From positions 6,014,001 to 6,078,000 of the forward strand of contig NZ_CP022098.1 in assembly GCF_002305875.1 (NCBI RefSeq): a stretch of 64,000 nucleotides of DNA, in the 5' to 3' direction. Position numbers and translations under genes: made by a program. Each line of letters starts with the position of its first letter. Position 1 is the first letter of the stretch. Origin of the DNA: Cystobacter fuscus. Lineage in GTDB: Bacteria > Myxococcota > Myxococcia > Myxococcales > Myxococcaceae. Positions 27,535 through 36,598 of this stretch are shown in pieces. The notes under the pieces are model-generated. The model saw only the letters and a list, made by a program, of their open reading frames with translations. It did no database searches and had not been told where the DNA came from.

Positions 27535-27658
27535 GGGGCAAAGGTCGACAGTTTACCGGGACTGCTCTCGTCTCGGATGCTCCCTCCCGCGTCCGAGGTC
27601 GGCCACCGCACCGGCGGCACTGCCCACGCACGCCTACCGACAGACGGGAGTTCGAGCC
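27535..27658. promoter_or_regulatory. Divergent LysR/nitrilase promoter region
   Basis: These 124 bases separate the LysR and nitrilase starts and must hold both promoters and the likely LysR binding site. I could not single out a reliable T-N11-A box among several chance matches. Confidence 0.4.
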
Positions 27659-28657
27659 ATGACGAGCATACGGGTCGCTTCGGTGCAGTTCCAGCATCTG
27701 CCGGGCGACAAGGCCTACAACCTCGAGCGCATCCGGTACTTCGCCGGCCTGGCCTCCTCCAACGGGGTCAAGCTGATCGCCTTCCCGGAGATGTGCGTGA
27801 CGGGCTACTGGCATGTCCGCCATCTCGACCGGACGGGCATCTCGGCGCTGGCCGAGCCTGTTCCTTCAGGCCCCTCGGTCGACGTCCTCCGCGCGCTGGC
27901 TCGCGAGCAGGACCTGGTGTTGGGCGCCGGCCTCATCGAAGAGGGCGCCGACGGCCGCTTCTACAATGCCTATGCGGTCTGTCTGCCGGATGGGACGGTT
28001 CATACCCATCGCAAGCTCCACGCCTTCGAGAGCGAGCACATGGCGAGTGGCGATCGCTATACCGTCTTCGACACGCCGCTGGGAATCCGGGTCGGGGTGC
28101 TGATCTGCTGGGACAACAACCTCGTCGAGAACGCCCGCGCGACAGCGCTCCTCGGTGCGGATGTGCTCATGGCACCGCATCAGACCGGCGGGACGAACTC
28201 GCGCAGCCCGCACGCCATGGGGCGGATCGAGCCCGAGCTCTGGCGGCGAAGAGCGGAAGACCCCCACGCCATCGAGGCGGAGTTCCGCGGGCCGAAGGGC
28301 CGGGAGTGGCTGATGCGCTGGCTGCCAGCGCGTGCCCACGACAACGGCATGTTCCTCCTGTTCAGCAATGGTGTCGGCCAGGACGACGATGAGGTTCGCA
28401 CCGGCAACGCGATGATCCTCGACCCCTACGGCCGCATCCTGGCGGAGACCTGGCGGGCGGGTGACGACATGGTGGTAGCGGACCTCGACCTCGGCCTGCT
28501 CCCGCTGAGCACCGGACGCCGCTGGATCCGCGGTCGCCGTCCCGAACTGTACGGCCTGCTGGCCGAGCACAGGGGTGACGAGCTGGAGCCCCGGCAGGCC
28601 CGATTCTCTTCCGAACCAACGGCGGCACACCGTCTTCCGCTCCAGAGCGGCGGGTGA
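27659..28657 (+). CDS. Nitrilase-superfamily carbon-nitrogen hydrolase
   Basis: 332 residues with the complete nitrilase-superfamily triad: Glu44 (LIAFPEMCVTGYW), Lys119 (HRKLHAFESEHM) and Cys150 (GVLICWDNNLVENAR). These enzymes hydrolyse amides, carbamoyl groups or nitriles; the WDNNLVEN context and length suit an aliphatic amidase or N-carbamoyl amidohydrolase rather than a true nitrilase, but the substrate is open. It is cytoplasmic. The start is placed at the ATG where the family begins (TSIRVASVQFQHLPGDKAYN); the frame is open further upstream without coding character. Regulation by the divergent LysR protein is likely. Confidence 0.88.
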   Translation: MTSIRVASVQFQHLPGDKAYNLERIRYFAGLASSNGVKLIAFPEMCVTGYWHVRHLDRTGISALAEPVPSGPSVDVLRALAREQDLVLGAGLIEEGADGRFYNAYAVCLPDGTVHTHRKLHAFESEHMASGDRYTVFDTPLGIRVGVLICWDNNLVENARATALLGADVLMAPHQTGGTNSRSPHAMGRIEPELWRRRAEDPHAIEAEFRGPKGREWLMRWLPARAHDNGMFLLFSNGVGQDDDEVRTGNAMILDPYGRILAETWRAGDDMVVADLDLGLLPLSTGRRWIRGRRPELYGLLAEHRGDELEPRQARFSSEPTAAHRLPLQSGG

Positions 28658-29023
28658 CGACGCTCTTCGCCGTGCAGCACGCCATCGACCCGTACTCCCG
28701 CCCAAGCGCGAGGACGTGATTCCCGCCGGCTGCCTCATCCTGCTCGAGGGCCTTCGGGCACTCGGGCTCGACCGCTGCCTCGTGAGCGACCGGGGCCTGT
28801 GTTGGGGCCTGCTCGCGCACCGTTTCGGGGCCACCTGAACCCGTCCCACCCGGAGGGAGGCCGGGCGGGGATGCCTCCCTGCCTCCCGGTGGAACCGCCA
28901 GCCGGAGCGTGAGGAGGCGAGGGCGCCCTGGCCCCTTGTCGGGTGCCGGGAGGCTTCGGACCTTCCTCTCATCACCCGGCTTCGTGTCATGGAGCGCGAG
29001 GCCCATCCGAGAAGGAGACGGCC
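28658..29023. other. Gene-free stretch with a strong hairpin
   Basis: No convincing gene lies in these 366 bases; short frames here lack ribosome-binding sites and family features. Around 28845-28895 a GC-rich inverted repeat (CCGGAGGGAGG against CCTCCCTGCCTCCCGG) can fold into a large hairpin and probably terminates the nitrilase transcript. Confidence 0.5.
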
Positions 29024-29257
29024 ATGGCGGACAACAAGGGCCCGGCGGACAAGCGGACGGACAACCCCCAGGCGGATGGCGCCGTGGGGGAAGTGGAGCG
29101 CGAGGCCCGGCACCAGGACGGAGTGCTGCGCCGGGACGTGTCGGATCGGGACGTGGGAGAGGAGCGCCTCAAGGACAAGGGCCTGGGAGGCCGCGGTGCC
29201 GACGACTTGAGCATCGGCGAGCGGCGTGAAGCGCCTCCCGTGAGTGACTGGGGCTGA
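29024..29257 (+). CDS. Small hydrophilic protein of unknown function
   Basis: 77 residues, extremely charged and probably disordered (for example NKGPADKRTDNPQADGAV and RRDVSDRDVGEERLKDKG). GAAGGAGA sits seven bases before the ATG, so translation is well supported. There is no membrane segment or signal peptide. The composition resembles stress-induced hydrophilins, but no family is recognisable. Confidence 0.6.
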   Translation: MADNKGPADKRTDNPQADGAVGEVEREARHQDGVLRRDVSDRDVGEERLKDKGLGGRGADDLSIGERREAPPVSDWG

Positions 29258-29364
29258 ACCCTCTTCCACCCGCGACGAGGCGCATGGCCACGAGCCCCCT
29301 GGCCGAGCCGCTGGGAGGCACCTAGGCTTGGGGCGAGCGAGTGGAGCACATCCCCTGGAGGGAC

Positions 29365-30447
29365 ATGAAGGACGCGGGCCGCGATGACGCACCGGTGGAG
29401 CTGGACGGAAGCGAAGGGGAGGGCGGTGGGCAGATCCTCCGCTCGGCGCTCTCGCTGTCGCTCATTACCGGACGCTCCTTCCATCTGTCCCGGGCGCGGG
29501 CGAACCGCCAGCCCTCGGGGCTGAGGCCCCAGCACCTCGCCTGCGTGCGGGGGGCGGAGGCGATCAGTGGAGGCCGGAGCGAGGGGGCGGAGGTCGGAGC
29601 CTCGGAGCTGCGTTTCGAGCCGGGGCCGGTGCGTCCCGGGGACTATGTGTTGGAGGTGGGGACGGCGGGCAGCACGCCGCTGCTCTTCCAGTGTCTCTTC
29701 TACCCGCTGGCGGTGGCGGGAGGCGGCTCGCTCACCCTGCGCGGGGGGACGCACCTGCCGCACAGTCCGAGCTACCACTACCTGGCGGGCGTGTGGCAGC
29801 CGATGGCTCGGGCGTTCGGGCTGCACATGACGTTGCGCCTGGTGCACGCGGGCTTCTACCCGGAAGGGGCGGGGGAGTTCGTCGCGCAGGTGGAGCCGGT
29901 GCGCGAGCCCCCGCGGCGGGTGGTGCTCACGGCGCGTGGGACGCTCCAGGACATCGCGGTGGGCTCGTTCGTGGGCGGGCTGCCCTTTGGCATCGCCGAG
30001 CGGCAGTCCAACGCGGCGGTGGCGGCACTGCGCGAGCGGGGCTTCTACAGCCACGCGGCGAACCGTCCCCTGCCCACGACGCGCTCGGTGGGCACGGTCA
30101 CCTTCCTGCTGGCGCAGTTCGAGCACACGATCGCGGGGTTCACCGCCCTGGGACGGCGGGGCCATCCGGCGGAGGCGGTGGGCCGCGAGGCGGCGGAGTC
30201 CCTGGCGCGCTTCATGGAGAGCGCGGGGGCGTTGGACGAGCACCTCGGCGATCAGATCCTCCTGCCGGCGGCGCTGCTGGCGGCGGGGAAGCTGGGTCCG
30301 GCCGCGCCGGGGACGACGCGCTACCTCCCCGAGCGGGTGACGGAGCACCTCACCACCCATGCGCGGCTCATCGAGCGCTTCCTGCCGGTGCGGGTGAGCG
30401 TGGAGGCGGACGGGACGGTGGAGGTCGCGCCCCGCCCCCCGGGATGA
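29365..30447 (+). CDS. rtcA: RNA 3'-terminal phosphate cyclase
   Basis: 360 residues. RtcA converts an RNA 3'-phosphate into a 2',3'-cyclic phosphate with ATP through an enzyme-adenylate. The signature ELDGSEGEGGGQILRSALSL is at the N-terminus, HLPHSPSYHYLAGVW in the middle, and the adenylated catalytic His293 in DEHLGDQILLPAAL near the C-terminus. Length and motifs match bacterial RtcA. The ATG at 29365 follows GGAGGG closely; a GTG at 29341 in the same frame has no site. The partner ligase RtcB is not in this window. The convergent chitinase-like gene ends three bases beyond its stop. Confidence 0.92.
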   Translation: MKDAGRDDAPVELDGSEGEGGGQILRSALSLSLITGRSFHLSRARANRQPSGLRPQHLACVRGAEAISGGRSEGAEVGASELRFEPGPVRPGDYVLEVGTAGSTPLLFQCLFYPLAVAGGGSLTLRGGTHLPHSPSYHYLAGVWQPMARAFGLHMTLRLVHAGFYPEGAGEFVAQVEPVREPPRRVVLTARGTLQDIAVGSFVGGLPFGIAERQSNAAVAALRERGFYSHAANRPLPTTRSVGTVTFLLAQFEHTIAGFTALGRRGHPAEAVGREAAESLARFMESAGALDEHLGDQILLPAALLAAGKLGPAAPGTTRYLPERVTEHLTTHARLIERFLPVRVSVEADGTVEVAPRPPG

Positions 30448-30450
30448 GCT

Positions 30451-31782
30451 TCACCGGCCCATGGCCGAGGACAGCTCGGCCGCCCACTGCCACGGGGCGC
30501 CGGTGTTGCCCGGCAGCGAGTTGAAGTACTCCCAGCTCGCCGCGCCGCCGAACGCCTGGTGGGTGCCGACGAGGCCGCTCACCGTGCTCTTGGCGGTGGG
30601 GATGTCGATGTAGCCGGAGCCGCCATTGCCCGGGTTGCTCAGCATGCCGGCCACCACCTTCTGCGCGGGGATGAGCCCGCGGTTGATGATGGACTGGTAG
30701 TTGGCCGGGGTGCCCATGTAGCCCCAGCCATTGTAGAACTGGGCGTTGAACCAGGAGATCTGCGAGCCCACGTCCCGGTAGAGCTGCTCGTAGTTGAAGC
30801 CAGACAGGTTGCCGCCGCCGTACAGGGCGGTGGCCACCGGGGCGAGCGTGATGACGAAGTTGGGGCCGAAGTCCGTGCGCAGGGCGCGGATGACACGCTC
30901 GATGCCCGCGAGCGACATGTACTCCTCGACGTCCAGGTCCACGCCGTCCAGCTTGTACGTGGTGATGATGTTCTTGAGGATCGGGTAGTAGGTGTTGAAG
31001 TCGGTGTCCAGGCGCTGGAAGCTGCCCTGCGCGGCGCCGCCCACCATCCCGAGCACGCGCACGCCCTTGGCCTGCATCGTGGCCAGGTCGCGCCACATCT
31101 GCTGGAACCGGGCGTCGCTCGGCGGATGGTCGTTGAGGTGCACCTGCGTGGGGGAGTTGAGGTGGATGGCGGCCACGATGACGTCGGTGACGCGCGTGTT
31201 GTTGTTGGTCAGGCCCAGCGGAGAGACATACGTGCCGCCGTTGTATTGGGTCTGGTAGTAGACCACCGTGCGCCGGTACGTCCGGGGGTGGGCGGGGGGC
31301 GTCCACTTCTGGGCGGCGGTGCCGTTGCAATCATAGAGCTGCAGCCGGGTGCCGCTCGCGCTGTTGCCGCCGGTGACGTCCAGGCACTTGTTGGCCTGGG
31401 GGTTGACGAGATCCTGGTTGGGCGTGTGGATCCACTGCTGGGCAGCGGTGCCGTTGCAATCCCACAGTTGGATGGGCGTGCCGTTGGTCGTGCCGGACTG
31501 GGTGACGTCGATGCACTTGCCCAGGGCGCGCAGGGTGCCATCCGCGTTGAAGTTGATCTGCTGGGCGGCGGTGCCGTTGCAGTCGTAGAGCTGGATGGGC
31601 GTGCCGTTGGCCGTGTTGGAGGACGCCACGTCGATGCACTTGCCGGCGAGTCCCGTGACCTGTCCGGTGGGATTGGGCGCGGCCGAGGCGGACGGAGCGG
31701 CGGCGAGGACCGCGACCGCGGTGGTGGCGACACTGGCGGCGGCGAGTCGGCGCCCGAGGGGACGCGTACGCTGAGTGCTCAT
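30451..31782 (-). CDS. Secreted GH18 glycosidase with ricin-type lectin domain
   Basis: 443 residues. A long basic signal peptide (ending SASAAP, about 35) precedes a ricin B beta-trefoil (about 40-165) with three repeats of the pattern GKCIDV...NGTPIQLYDCNGTAAQ. A GH18 barrel follows (about 175-443) with the catalytic DxxDxDxE motif as DGVDLDVEEY (Asp279, Asp282, Asp284, Glu286). The barrel resembles endo-beta-N-acetylglucosaminidase/chitinase-type members. Expected role: extracellular hydrolysis of chitin or N-glycan chains, with the lectin holding the enzyme on its target. GGAG nine bases before the ATG fixes the start. Next to a GH81 beta-1,3-glucanase it suggests fungal-wall attack. Confidence 0.88.
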   Translation of the reverse strand: MSTQRTRPLGRRLAAASVATTAVAVLAAAPSASAAPNPTGQVTGLAGKCIDVASSNTANGTPIQLYDCNGTAAQQINFNADGTLRALGKCIDVTQSGTTNGTPIQLWDCNGTAAQQWIHTPNQDLVNPQANKCLDVTGGNSASGTRLQLYDCNGTAAQKWTPPAHPRTYRRTVVYYQTQYNGGTYVSPLGLTNNNTRVTDVIVAAIHLNSPTQVHLNDHPPSDARFQQMWRDLATMQAKGVRVLGMVGGAAQGSFQRLDTDFNTYYPILKNIITTYKLDGVDLDVEEYMSLAGIERVIRALRTDFGPNFVITLAPVATALYGGGNLSGFNYEQLYRDVGSQISWFNAQFYNGWGYMGTPANYQSIINRGLIPAQKVVAGMLSNPGNGGSGYIDIPTAKSTVSGLVGTHQAFGGAASWEYFNSLPGNTGAPWQWAAELSSAMGR

Positions 31783-31851
31783 GGTTGGGTTCTCCGGGTG
31801 GATTCCCGGCCATGCACACGTCATGTGGCGGCCGGAGACGTGCCTCGATAC

Positions 31852-31865
31852 CCTGCCTAGGCAGG
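31852..31865. promoter_or_regulatory. Perfect 14-bp palindrome upstream of the GH18 gene
   Basis: CCTGCCTAGGCAGG is a perfect palindrome 70 bases before the GH18 start codon, between that gene and the terminator of the upstream gene. Its position suits a repressor or activator operator; no regulator is known. Confidence 0.45.
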
Positions 31866-31932
31866 TAAAACAAGTAGAATCCGTTTTCCTGGTAAGTGAC
31901 AGTCCTGATGGAAGGACGTTGACGCGAAAAGA

Positions 31933-31969
31933 AAGGGCCCGTGCTCCACGGATCGGAGCACGGGCCCTT
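31933..31969 (-). terminator. Strong rho-independent terminator of the GH81 gene
   Basis: A perfect 15-bp stem (31933-31947 with 31955-31969) around a 7-nt loop lies 20 bases after the GH81 stop. On the minus strand it is followed by a TTTCTTTT run, making it a textbook terminator in that direction. Confidence 0.9.
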
Positions 31970-31988
31970 CTTTCTCACTCCCGCCGCG

Positions 31989-34900
31989 TCAGTTGTTCTG
32001 CAGGGGATTCACGCGCACCAGGGAGCGGGCGGGCACGGTGGCCGTTCCAGTGGTTCCGGACGCGTTCTTGAACGTCACTGGCAGCGCGGTGGCGGTGGGG
32101 TTCCACACCAGGGCCGAGTAGGTGGTGCCCTTCTTGTACACCGTCGCGCTCGCCCCGCCCGTGGCCCAGATGTCCGCGCTGCGCTGGCCGAGGCTGGCCA
32201 TGTTGTGGACGAACCAGTACGTGTTGAAGAGCTCGTTCTTCTGCACCGGCGTGGCGTTCCACTTGGCCAGCACCGCCTGGGGATCGCTCAACGACTGGAT
32301 GGGCCACACGACGTGCTGCCACGTGGTCTCCGGTCCGCCGTTGTCCTTCACGAAGCCGTTGTAGAGGCTGGCCGCCTTGGCGGGGTTGAAGCCGTAGCTG
32401 GTGAGGTATTCGGCGGTGGGCAGCCAGTGGATGCCGTAGATGTGCACCGGGGCGCCACTGAAGAAGGTGCCGTAGAAGTTCGACGAGCCATACACCTGGC
32501 CCACCGTCTTGTGCGGCCACTCGGGCAACCAGTTGTCCCCGTCATAGTTGAACCAGTACTGCTCCACCGCCTTGAGTTCCGTGGTGAAGCCGTAGATGGC
32601 CGCGTCGCGGAACGACGTGTTGCCGGTGGTGACGCCCCACAGGTACTGACCCACCCAGCCGAAGAGCGACTCGCCCGCGGCCTCCTGGTTGTTGCCGTTG
32701 TTGTTGTCCGCGTAGCCCCCGGCCCACGAGTGGCCCTCGTAGGGATCGAAGTTGCGGAAGAACGGGTAGAGCGGATCCGTCCGGGTCGGGTTCGCGTAGT
32801 CGCGGATCAGGTGCTCCACCATGGAGCCGTACTGGGTGCGGAAGTTCGCGTCGTACGAGGCCAGCACCGCCGAGGCGAAGACGTAGTAGCCATAGGTGAA
32901 GTGGTGGTCCGTGATGCCCGTGTTGGCCCCGAACTCGCTGACCCGGTAGTACGTCGTTCCCCAGTCCGGGTTGTAATAGAAGAAGAAGTCCTTCTCGCCC
33001 GGCGTGTACGTGTACCACTCCGTCAACAGGGGCTTGAGCCGTGACAGGAACAGATCGCGGTAGACGGTGTCGCCGATCTCGTCCGCGGCCAGCACGCCCA
33101 TCGCCAGCGGGTGCAACGCCTTGCCCTGCCAGTAGGCATCCACCGCGGGCGTGACATTCGCCGTCTCCCGCTCGAGCGTCAGCAGGTACTGGCTCAACAG
33201 GGCGCGCGAGTACTCGGGGTTGTTGGGCTCGGTGAACTGGGGGACGATTCCCTGGAAGCGGTTCGTGGTGAAGAACGTGTTGCCCTCGCGCACCTTCAGG
33301 GTCCCGCGCACGGAGGGGTAGGAGAGCGCGGTGAGGGGCGAGCCCGAGTTCTTCCACTGGTGGGGGAAGAGGGCCGTCAGCGTCTGATCGGAGAACCCCG
33401 TGCGCTTGAGCTGCGTGGTGAGGGTGAAGGTCGTGGTGAGCTGTGCGCTCGCCTCGTCGAAGAGATAGCTGACGCGGGTGCCCGTCACGAACGCGTAGGC
33501 GTGCTGGTGGAAGTAGCTCAGGTCGGCCGCCGAGGGCAGGGCCGCCAGCGACAGATAGCCCTGGCCGCCCCCGAGCTGGATCTTGATCTTCGGGCCGACC
33601 TTGCGGAACACGGTGCCCGCCGGCGCGAAGAGTCCGTAGTAGCGCGTCTGGAGCGTGCCGCCGCCATCGGGGTTGGACACCTTCACGGCGATCCGGTCGG
33701 TCGTCACCGTCGCGCCATCGGTGGTGAGGATCGCGCTGCCCTGGTCATCGAGGATCTGCGTGATGCGCGCGGAGTAGATCTCCACCGAGTTGGGATCGCT
33801 GAACTGGGTGTAGAGGTAGGGGGAGCCCTTGACGAACGTCACCTTGAGCTTGTCCGTGGCGTCGTCGCTGAGCACGGAGTCCACCGACCAGTCGCCGTAG
33901 CCGGTCACCCGGTTGGCCAGCTTGGACGTGTCGATGGTGTTGGCCATCAGGTACAGGTCCGGGTTGCCGTCCGCGTTCACCGCGGACTTGTCGCCGTTGA
34001 TGTAGCCCGCGCCGGGGGTCAGGATGCCGAGCCCCTGGCTGGAGAACTTCGACTTGAGGGGCTGGGTGACGATCATGTCCCCGAGCGGCTTGATGAGCAG
34101 CGACTGCCACCAGTCATTGGAGGGGAGGGGAGCCTTCAAGGTGTCGGCGCGGTATTGCGGATACCGGGGCTGCGGCATCTTGTAGTCGTTCGTCAGGTAG
34201 CTGCCCTGGCCGACCTGGATGGAGCTGGGGGTGGGGAGGGCCGGAATCGTGTAGGTGGGCTTCGGGTGGCCGTCGACGTAGTCGTAGACCTCGAAGTCGA
34301 ACAGGGAATACCCATACCCCGTGGCCCGGGCGTACCCTTTCATCCGGACGTGACGGCCGGAGGCGTACAGGGGAATGTCCTGCTTTCCGCCCGCGCCGTG
34401 CAGCGTCCGGTAGACGGTCGTCCACTGCGAGCCATCCGGGGAGACCTGTAGATCGAACACGCGCCCGGCGGCCGCTTCCCAGTTCAGGACGACCCGGCCA
34501 AGCGTGCGCGTGCTGCCCAGGTCGATGGAGATCCACTCCTCGTCCGTCGAGGCCGAGTTCCAGCGTGTCGACGCGTTGCCATCCACCGCGTTGCCCGGCG
34601 GTAGGGATTGCGCGGTGGAGGAGGCGGTGGCGGTCCGGTTCAGGGCCACGTTGGGGCCATACTGGAGCGGCGGCGTGTTCACGCCTCCGGTTCCGTAGAC
34701 CTCGAACTCCAGGATGGAATAGCCATAGGCGCTCAGGGCCCGCTTCGTGCCGAGCACGCGCACGAACCGGCCGTTGCCGGTGACCGGCTGCTCGTCGACG
34801 CCGCCAGCCCAGTTCGTCCGGGCATAGAGATCCGTCCAGGCGAGCTCGTCGTTGGAGACCTGGACCTTGTAGTCCTTGGCGTACGCACCCTCCCACTGGA

Positions 34901-35189
34901 TCTTGACCCGATCGAGCTGCGCCGTGGCGCCCAGGTCCACGTAGATCCACTGGGGATCCACCCCCCACTGGCTGGCCCAGCGCGCGCCCGTGGTGCCGTC
35001 CACCGCCAGCTCCGCCGAGTTGTTGCCCTCCTGCGAGGAGGCATAGGCGGGACGCTTCAACGACAACAAGGTCGAGGCCGCTTGCGCGCTCCAACCACCG
35101 AGGAAGCTCAGCAGTGGTAGCAGGCACGCCGCCGACCTGAGCCCCCGTGCCGTCTTCCGCGCGTGTGCTTGTCTGTCGGGGAGGTGCAT
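31989..35189 (-). CDS. Secreted GH81 endo-1,3-beta-glucanase with two discoidin domains
   Basis: 1066 residues. After a signal peptide (cleavage near AQAAS, about 38) come two F5/8 type C (CBM32-like) sugar-binding domains, about 40-167 and 172-315, each with the ...RWAS/RWNS..W.YVDLG/SIDLG pattern. The GH81 catalytic region (about 345-1000) shows DHHFTYGYYVFASAVLASYD, RNFDPYEGHSWAGGYAD and GNNQEAAGESLFGW, the motifs around the catalytic residues. A short beta domain ends the protein. GH81 enzymes cleave beta-1,3-glucan, a main wall polymer of fungi and oomycetes, so this is likely a predation or saprophytic exoenzyme. GGAG lies before the ATG. Confidence 0.92.
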   Translation of the reverse strand: MHLPDRQAHARKTARGLRSAACLLPLLSFLGGWSAQAASTLLSLKRPAYASSQEGNNSAELAVDGTTGARWASQWGVDPQWIYVDLGATAQLDRVKIQWEGAYAKDYKVQVSNDELAWTDLYARTNWAGGVDEQPVTGNGRFVRVLGTKRALSAYGYSILEFEVYGTGGVNTPPLQYGPNVALNRTATASSTAQSLPPGNAVDGNASTRWNSASTDEEWISIDLGSTRTLGRVVLNWEAAAGRVFDLQVSPDGSQWTTVYRTLHGAGGKQDIPLYASGRHVRMKGYARATGYGYSLFDFEVYDYVDGHPKPTYTIPALPTPSSIQVGQGSYLTNDYKMPQPRYPQYRADTLKAPLPSNDWWQSLLIKPLGDMIVTQPLKSKFSSQGLGILTPGAGYINGDKSAVNADGNPDLYLMANTIDTSKLANRVTGYGDWSVDSVLSDDATDKLKVTFVKGSPYLYTQFSDPNSVEIYSARITQILDDQGSAILTTDGATVTTDRIAVKVSNPDGGGTLQTRYYGLFAPAGTVFRKVGPKIKIQLGGGQGYLSLAALPSAADLSYFHQHAYAFVTGTRVSYLFDEASAQLTTTFTLTTQLKRTGFSDQTLTALFPHQWKNSGSPLTALSYPSVRGTLKVREGNTFFTTNRFQGIVPQFTEPNNPEYSRALLSQYLLTLERETANVTPAVDAYWQGKALHPLAMGVLAADEIGDTVYRDLFLSRLKPLLTEWYTYTPGEKDFFFYYNPDWGTTYYRVSEFGANTGITDHHFTYGYYVFASAVLASYDANFRTQYGSMVEHLIRDYANPTRTDPLYPFFRNFDPYEGHSWAGGYADNNNGNNQEAAGESLFGWVGQYLWGVTTGNTSFRDAAIYGFTTELKAVEQYWFNYDGDNWLPEWPHKTVGQVYGSSNFYGTFFSGAPVHIYGIHWLPTAEYLTSYGFNPAKAASLYNGFVKDNGGPETTWQHVVWPIQSLSDPQAVLAKWNATPVQKNELFNTYWFVHNMASLGQRSADIWATGGASATVYKKGTTYSALVWNPTATALPVTFKNASGTTGTATVPARSLVRVNPLQNN

Positions 35190-35373
35190 CCTCTTTCTCC
35201 GGGATGAAAGGGTGTGACTTCAAACCAGAGAAACTAGGGAAAGCGGAATTTAAATCAATATTATTATGTAATACTGGTATTCTACAGAAATCTGGAAAAT
35301 TGGGCTTGCGGTGAGCGTTCAGCTCCCGAGCACCTTGTCCCGGTCACGCTCCAGGTTGATAGTGACTCCCGGT
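35190..35373. promoter_or_regulatory. AT-rich divergent promoter region
   Basis: Between the divergent GH81 and TonB-like genes lies a strikingly AT-rich tract (about 35246-35300) in an otherwise GC-rich region. It contains the near-palindrome AATACTGGTATT at 35270-35281. It probably holds the GH81 promoter and a regulator site. Confidence 0.5.
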
Positions 35374-36597
35374 ATGCGCGAGTGCTCGTCCAGAACCCGG
35401 CTCCTCCTCCCCCTGCTGGTGTCGGTGCTCCTGCACCTGGCGCTCCTGGCCATCTGGGTAGGACGGGGAGTGCGGGAGGATTCGCTCGTGACGCCCTCTG
35501 AGTGGGCCCGCTCCTCATCGGTTCCCGTGGAGCTGGAATTCCGTGACGCGCCGACCCGGCCCTCGCCTGCGGTCCCTCCGCCCCCCGCGCAGGAGAAGAA
35601 GATCACCCGGCCGCGGGCCGAGCGCGCTCCGCCCAAACCGGTGGCCGCCGCCGAGAGCCCTCCACCGCCTCCCGCGCCCGTGACGGGCCCGGAGGACTCA
35701 CCCCTCGCGGAGACGGCGGCGCCCGAGGAGGCGCCGCGCCGGCCCCACCTCCTGCCCTCGTGGTCGGTCCTCACCCCGGGCCCGGGCTCGCTGGCCGTGG
35801 CGCCGGAGTCCCATGGCCGGACGCTGCGCCCGGGCGATCCGGAGCTGCGGCCCGAGTCCAAGGACGAGGAGTCGGAGAAGCTCACCGCGCGCGTGCAGGA
35901 CTGGATCGATGACGATACGGCGGGGGTACGTGCCGGAGGGATCGGCGGCCATCCCTATTTCGGGCAGATGCGGGGCTCCCTCGAGGGGGGTCTGGCGCAT
36001 ACGGACGGGGGGACGCCCGAGCAGCTCGGAGTCACCAACCCCGTCGCGGGCCTCATGAAGAACTACGCGGAGGCCGCCAGGGAATTTGGCCGGACGGGAA
36101 CTCCCGGGGGTGCGCCTCCCCCTTCCGCTCCACTCCAGAGCGAGCGGCTCACGGCCCTCTTCGGGAATGATCCGCAGGGGGCTCATCGGATCAGGGCGAT
36201 GGCGCAAGCCCGCGAGTCGCTCGATGCGCTGGCGAGCAGGGGGGCCTTGTTCACGGTCAAGCTCGAGGTGCGTCATGCACGGAGCGGAAAGCTCCTCGAG
36301 GCCCGGCTCGAGGAGCGCTCGGGCAACGAGCTCTTCGATGCCTTCGTCCTGAAGGTCGTGCCCGGCGCGCTCGGCGACCAGGAACCACCTCCCGCGGTGG
36401 TGCTCCGGGACAAGAAGGACCTCCGCACCCAATGGCTGGTCGAAGGCTGGCATCACGCGTCCAAGGAGCTGATGGAGTCGGTTGGCGCGAGCCTGCTCTC
36501 GGGTCAACTCACGGTGTCGCCGCTGCTCCTCTTGAAGGACAAGAAGTCACTCCAACCCAGCTTCGAGTACCGGGCGCGTCTGCTCAAGGTCTACTGA
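35374..36597 (+). CDS. TonB-like energy transducer protein
   Basis: 407 residues. A short cytoplasmic start is followed by one membrane anchor (LLLPLLVSVLLHLALLAIWV, about 10-30). A long Pro-rich periplasmic linker (PAVPPPPAQEKK, ESPPPPPAPVTG) comes next, and a C-terminal domain (about 290-407) with VKLEVRHARSGKLLEARLEE resembles the TonB C-terminal fold. TonB proteins transmit proton-motive force to outer-membrane receptors; the extended 130-residue middle is unusual, so an atypical or gliding-related role is possible. Start at ATG 35374, since a GTG 63 bases upstream adds only a basic stretch. The next gene begins one base after the stop codon. Confidence 0.65.
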   Translation: MRECSSRTRLLLPLLVSVLLHLALLAIWVGRGVREDSLVTPSEWARSSSVPVELEFRDAPTRPSPAVPPPPAQEKKITRPRAERAPPKPVAAAESPPPPPAPVTGPEDSPLAETAAPEEAPRRPHLLPSWSVLTPGPGSLAVAPESHGRTLRPGDPELRPESKDEESEKLTARVQDWIDDDTAGVRAGGIGGHPYFGQMRGSLEGGLAHTDGGTPEQLGVTNPVAGLMKNYAEAAREFGRTGTPGGAPPPSAPLQSERLTALFGNDPQGAHRIRAMAQARESLDALASRGALFTVKLEVRHARSGKLLEARLEERSGNELFDAFVLKVVPGALGDQEPPPAVVLRDKKDLRTQWLVEGWHHASKELMESVGASLLSGQLTVSPLLLLKDKKSLQPSFEYRARLLKVY

Positions 36598-36598
36598 C

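Noticed and set aside
28575-28838. 87-codon frame after the nitrilase gene
   Set aside because: Overlaps the nitrilase 3' end, lacks a ribosome-binding site and protein-like composition.
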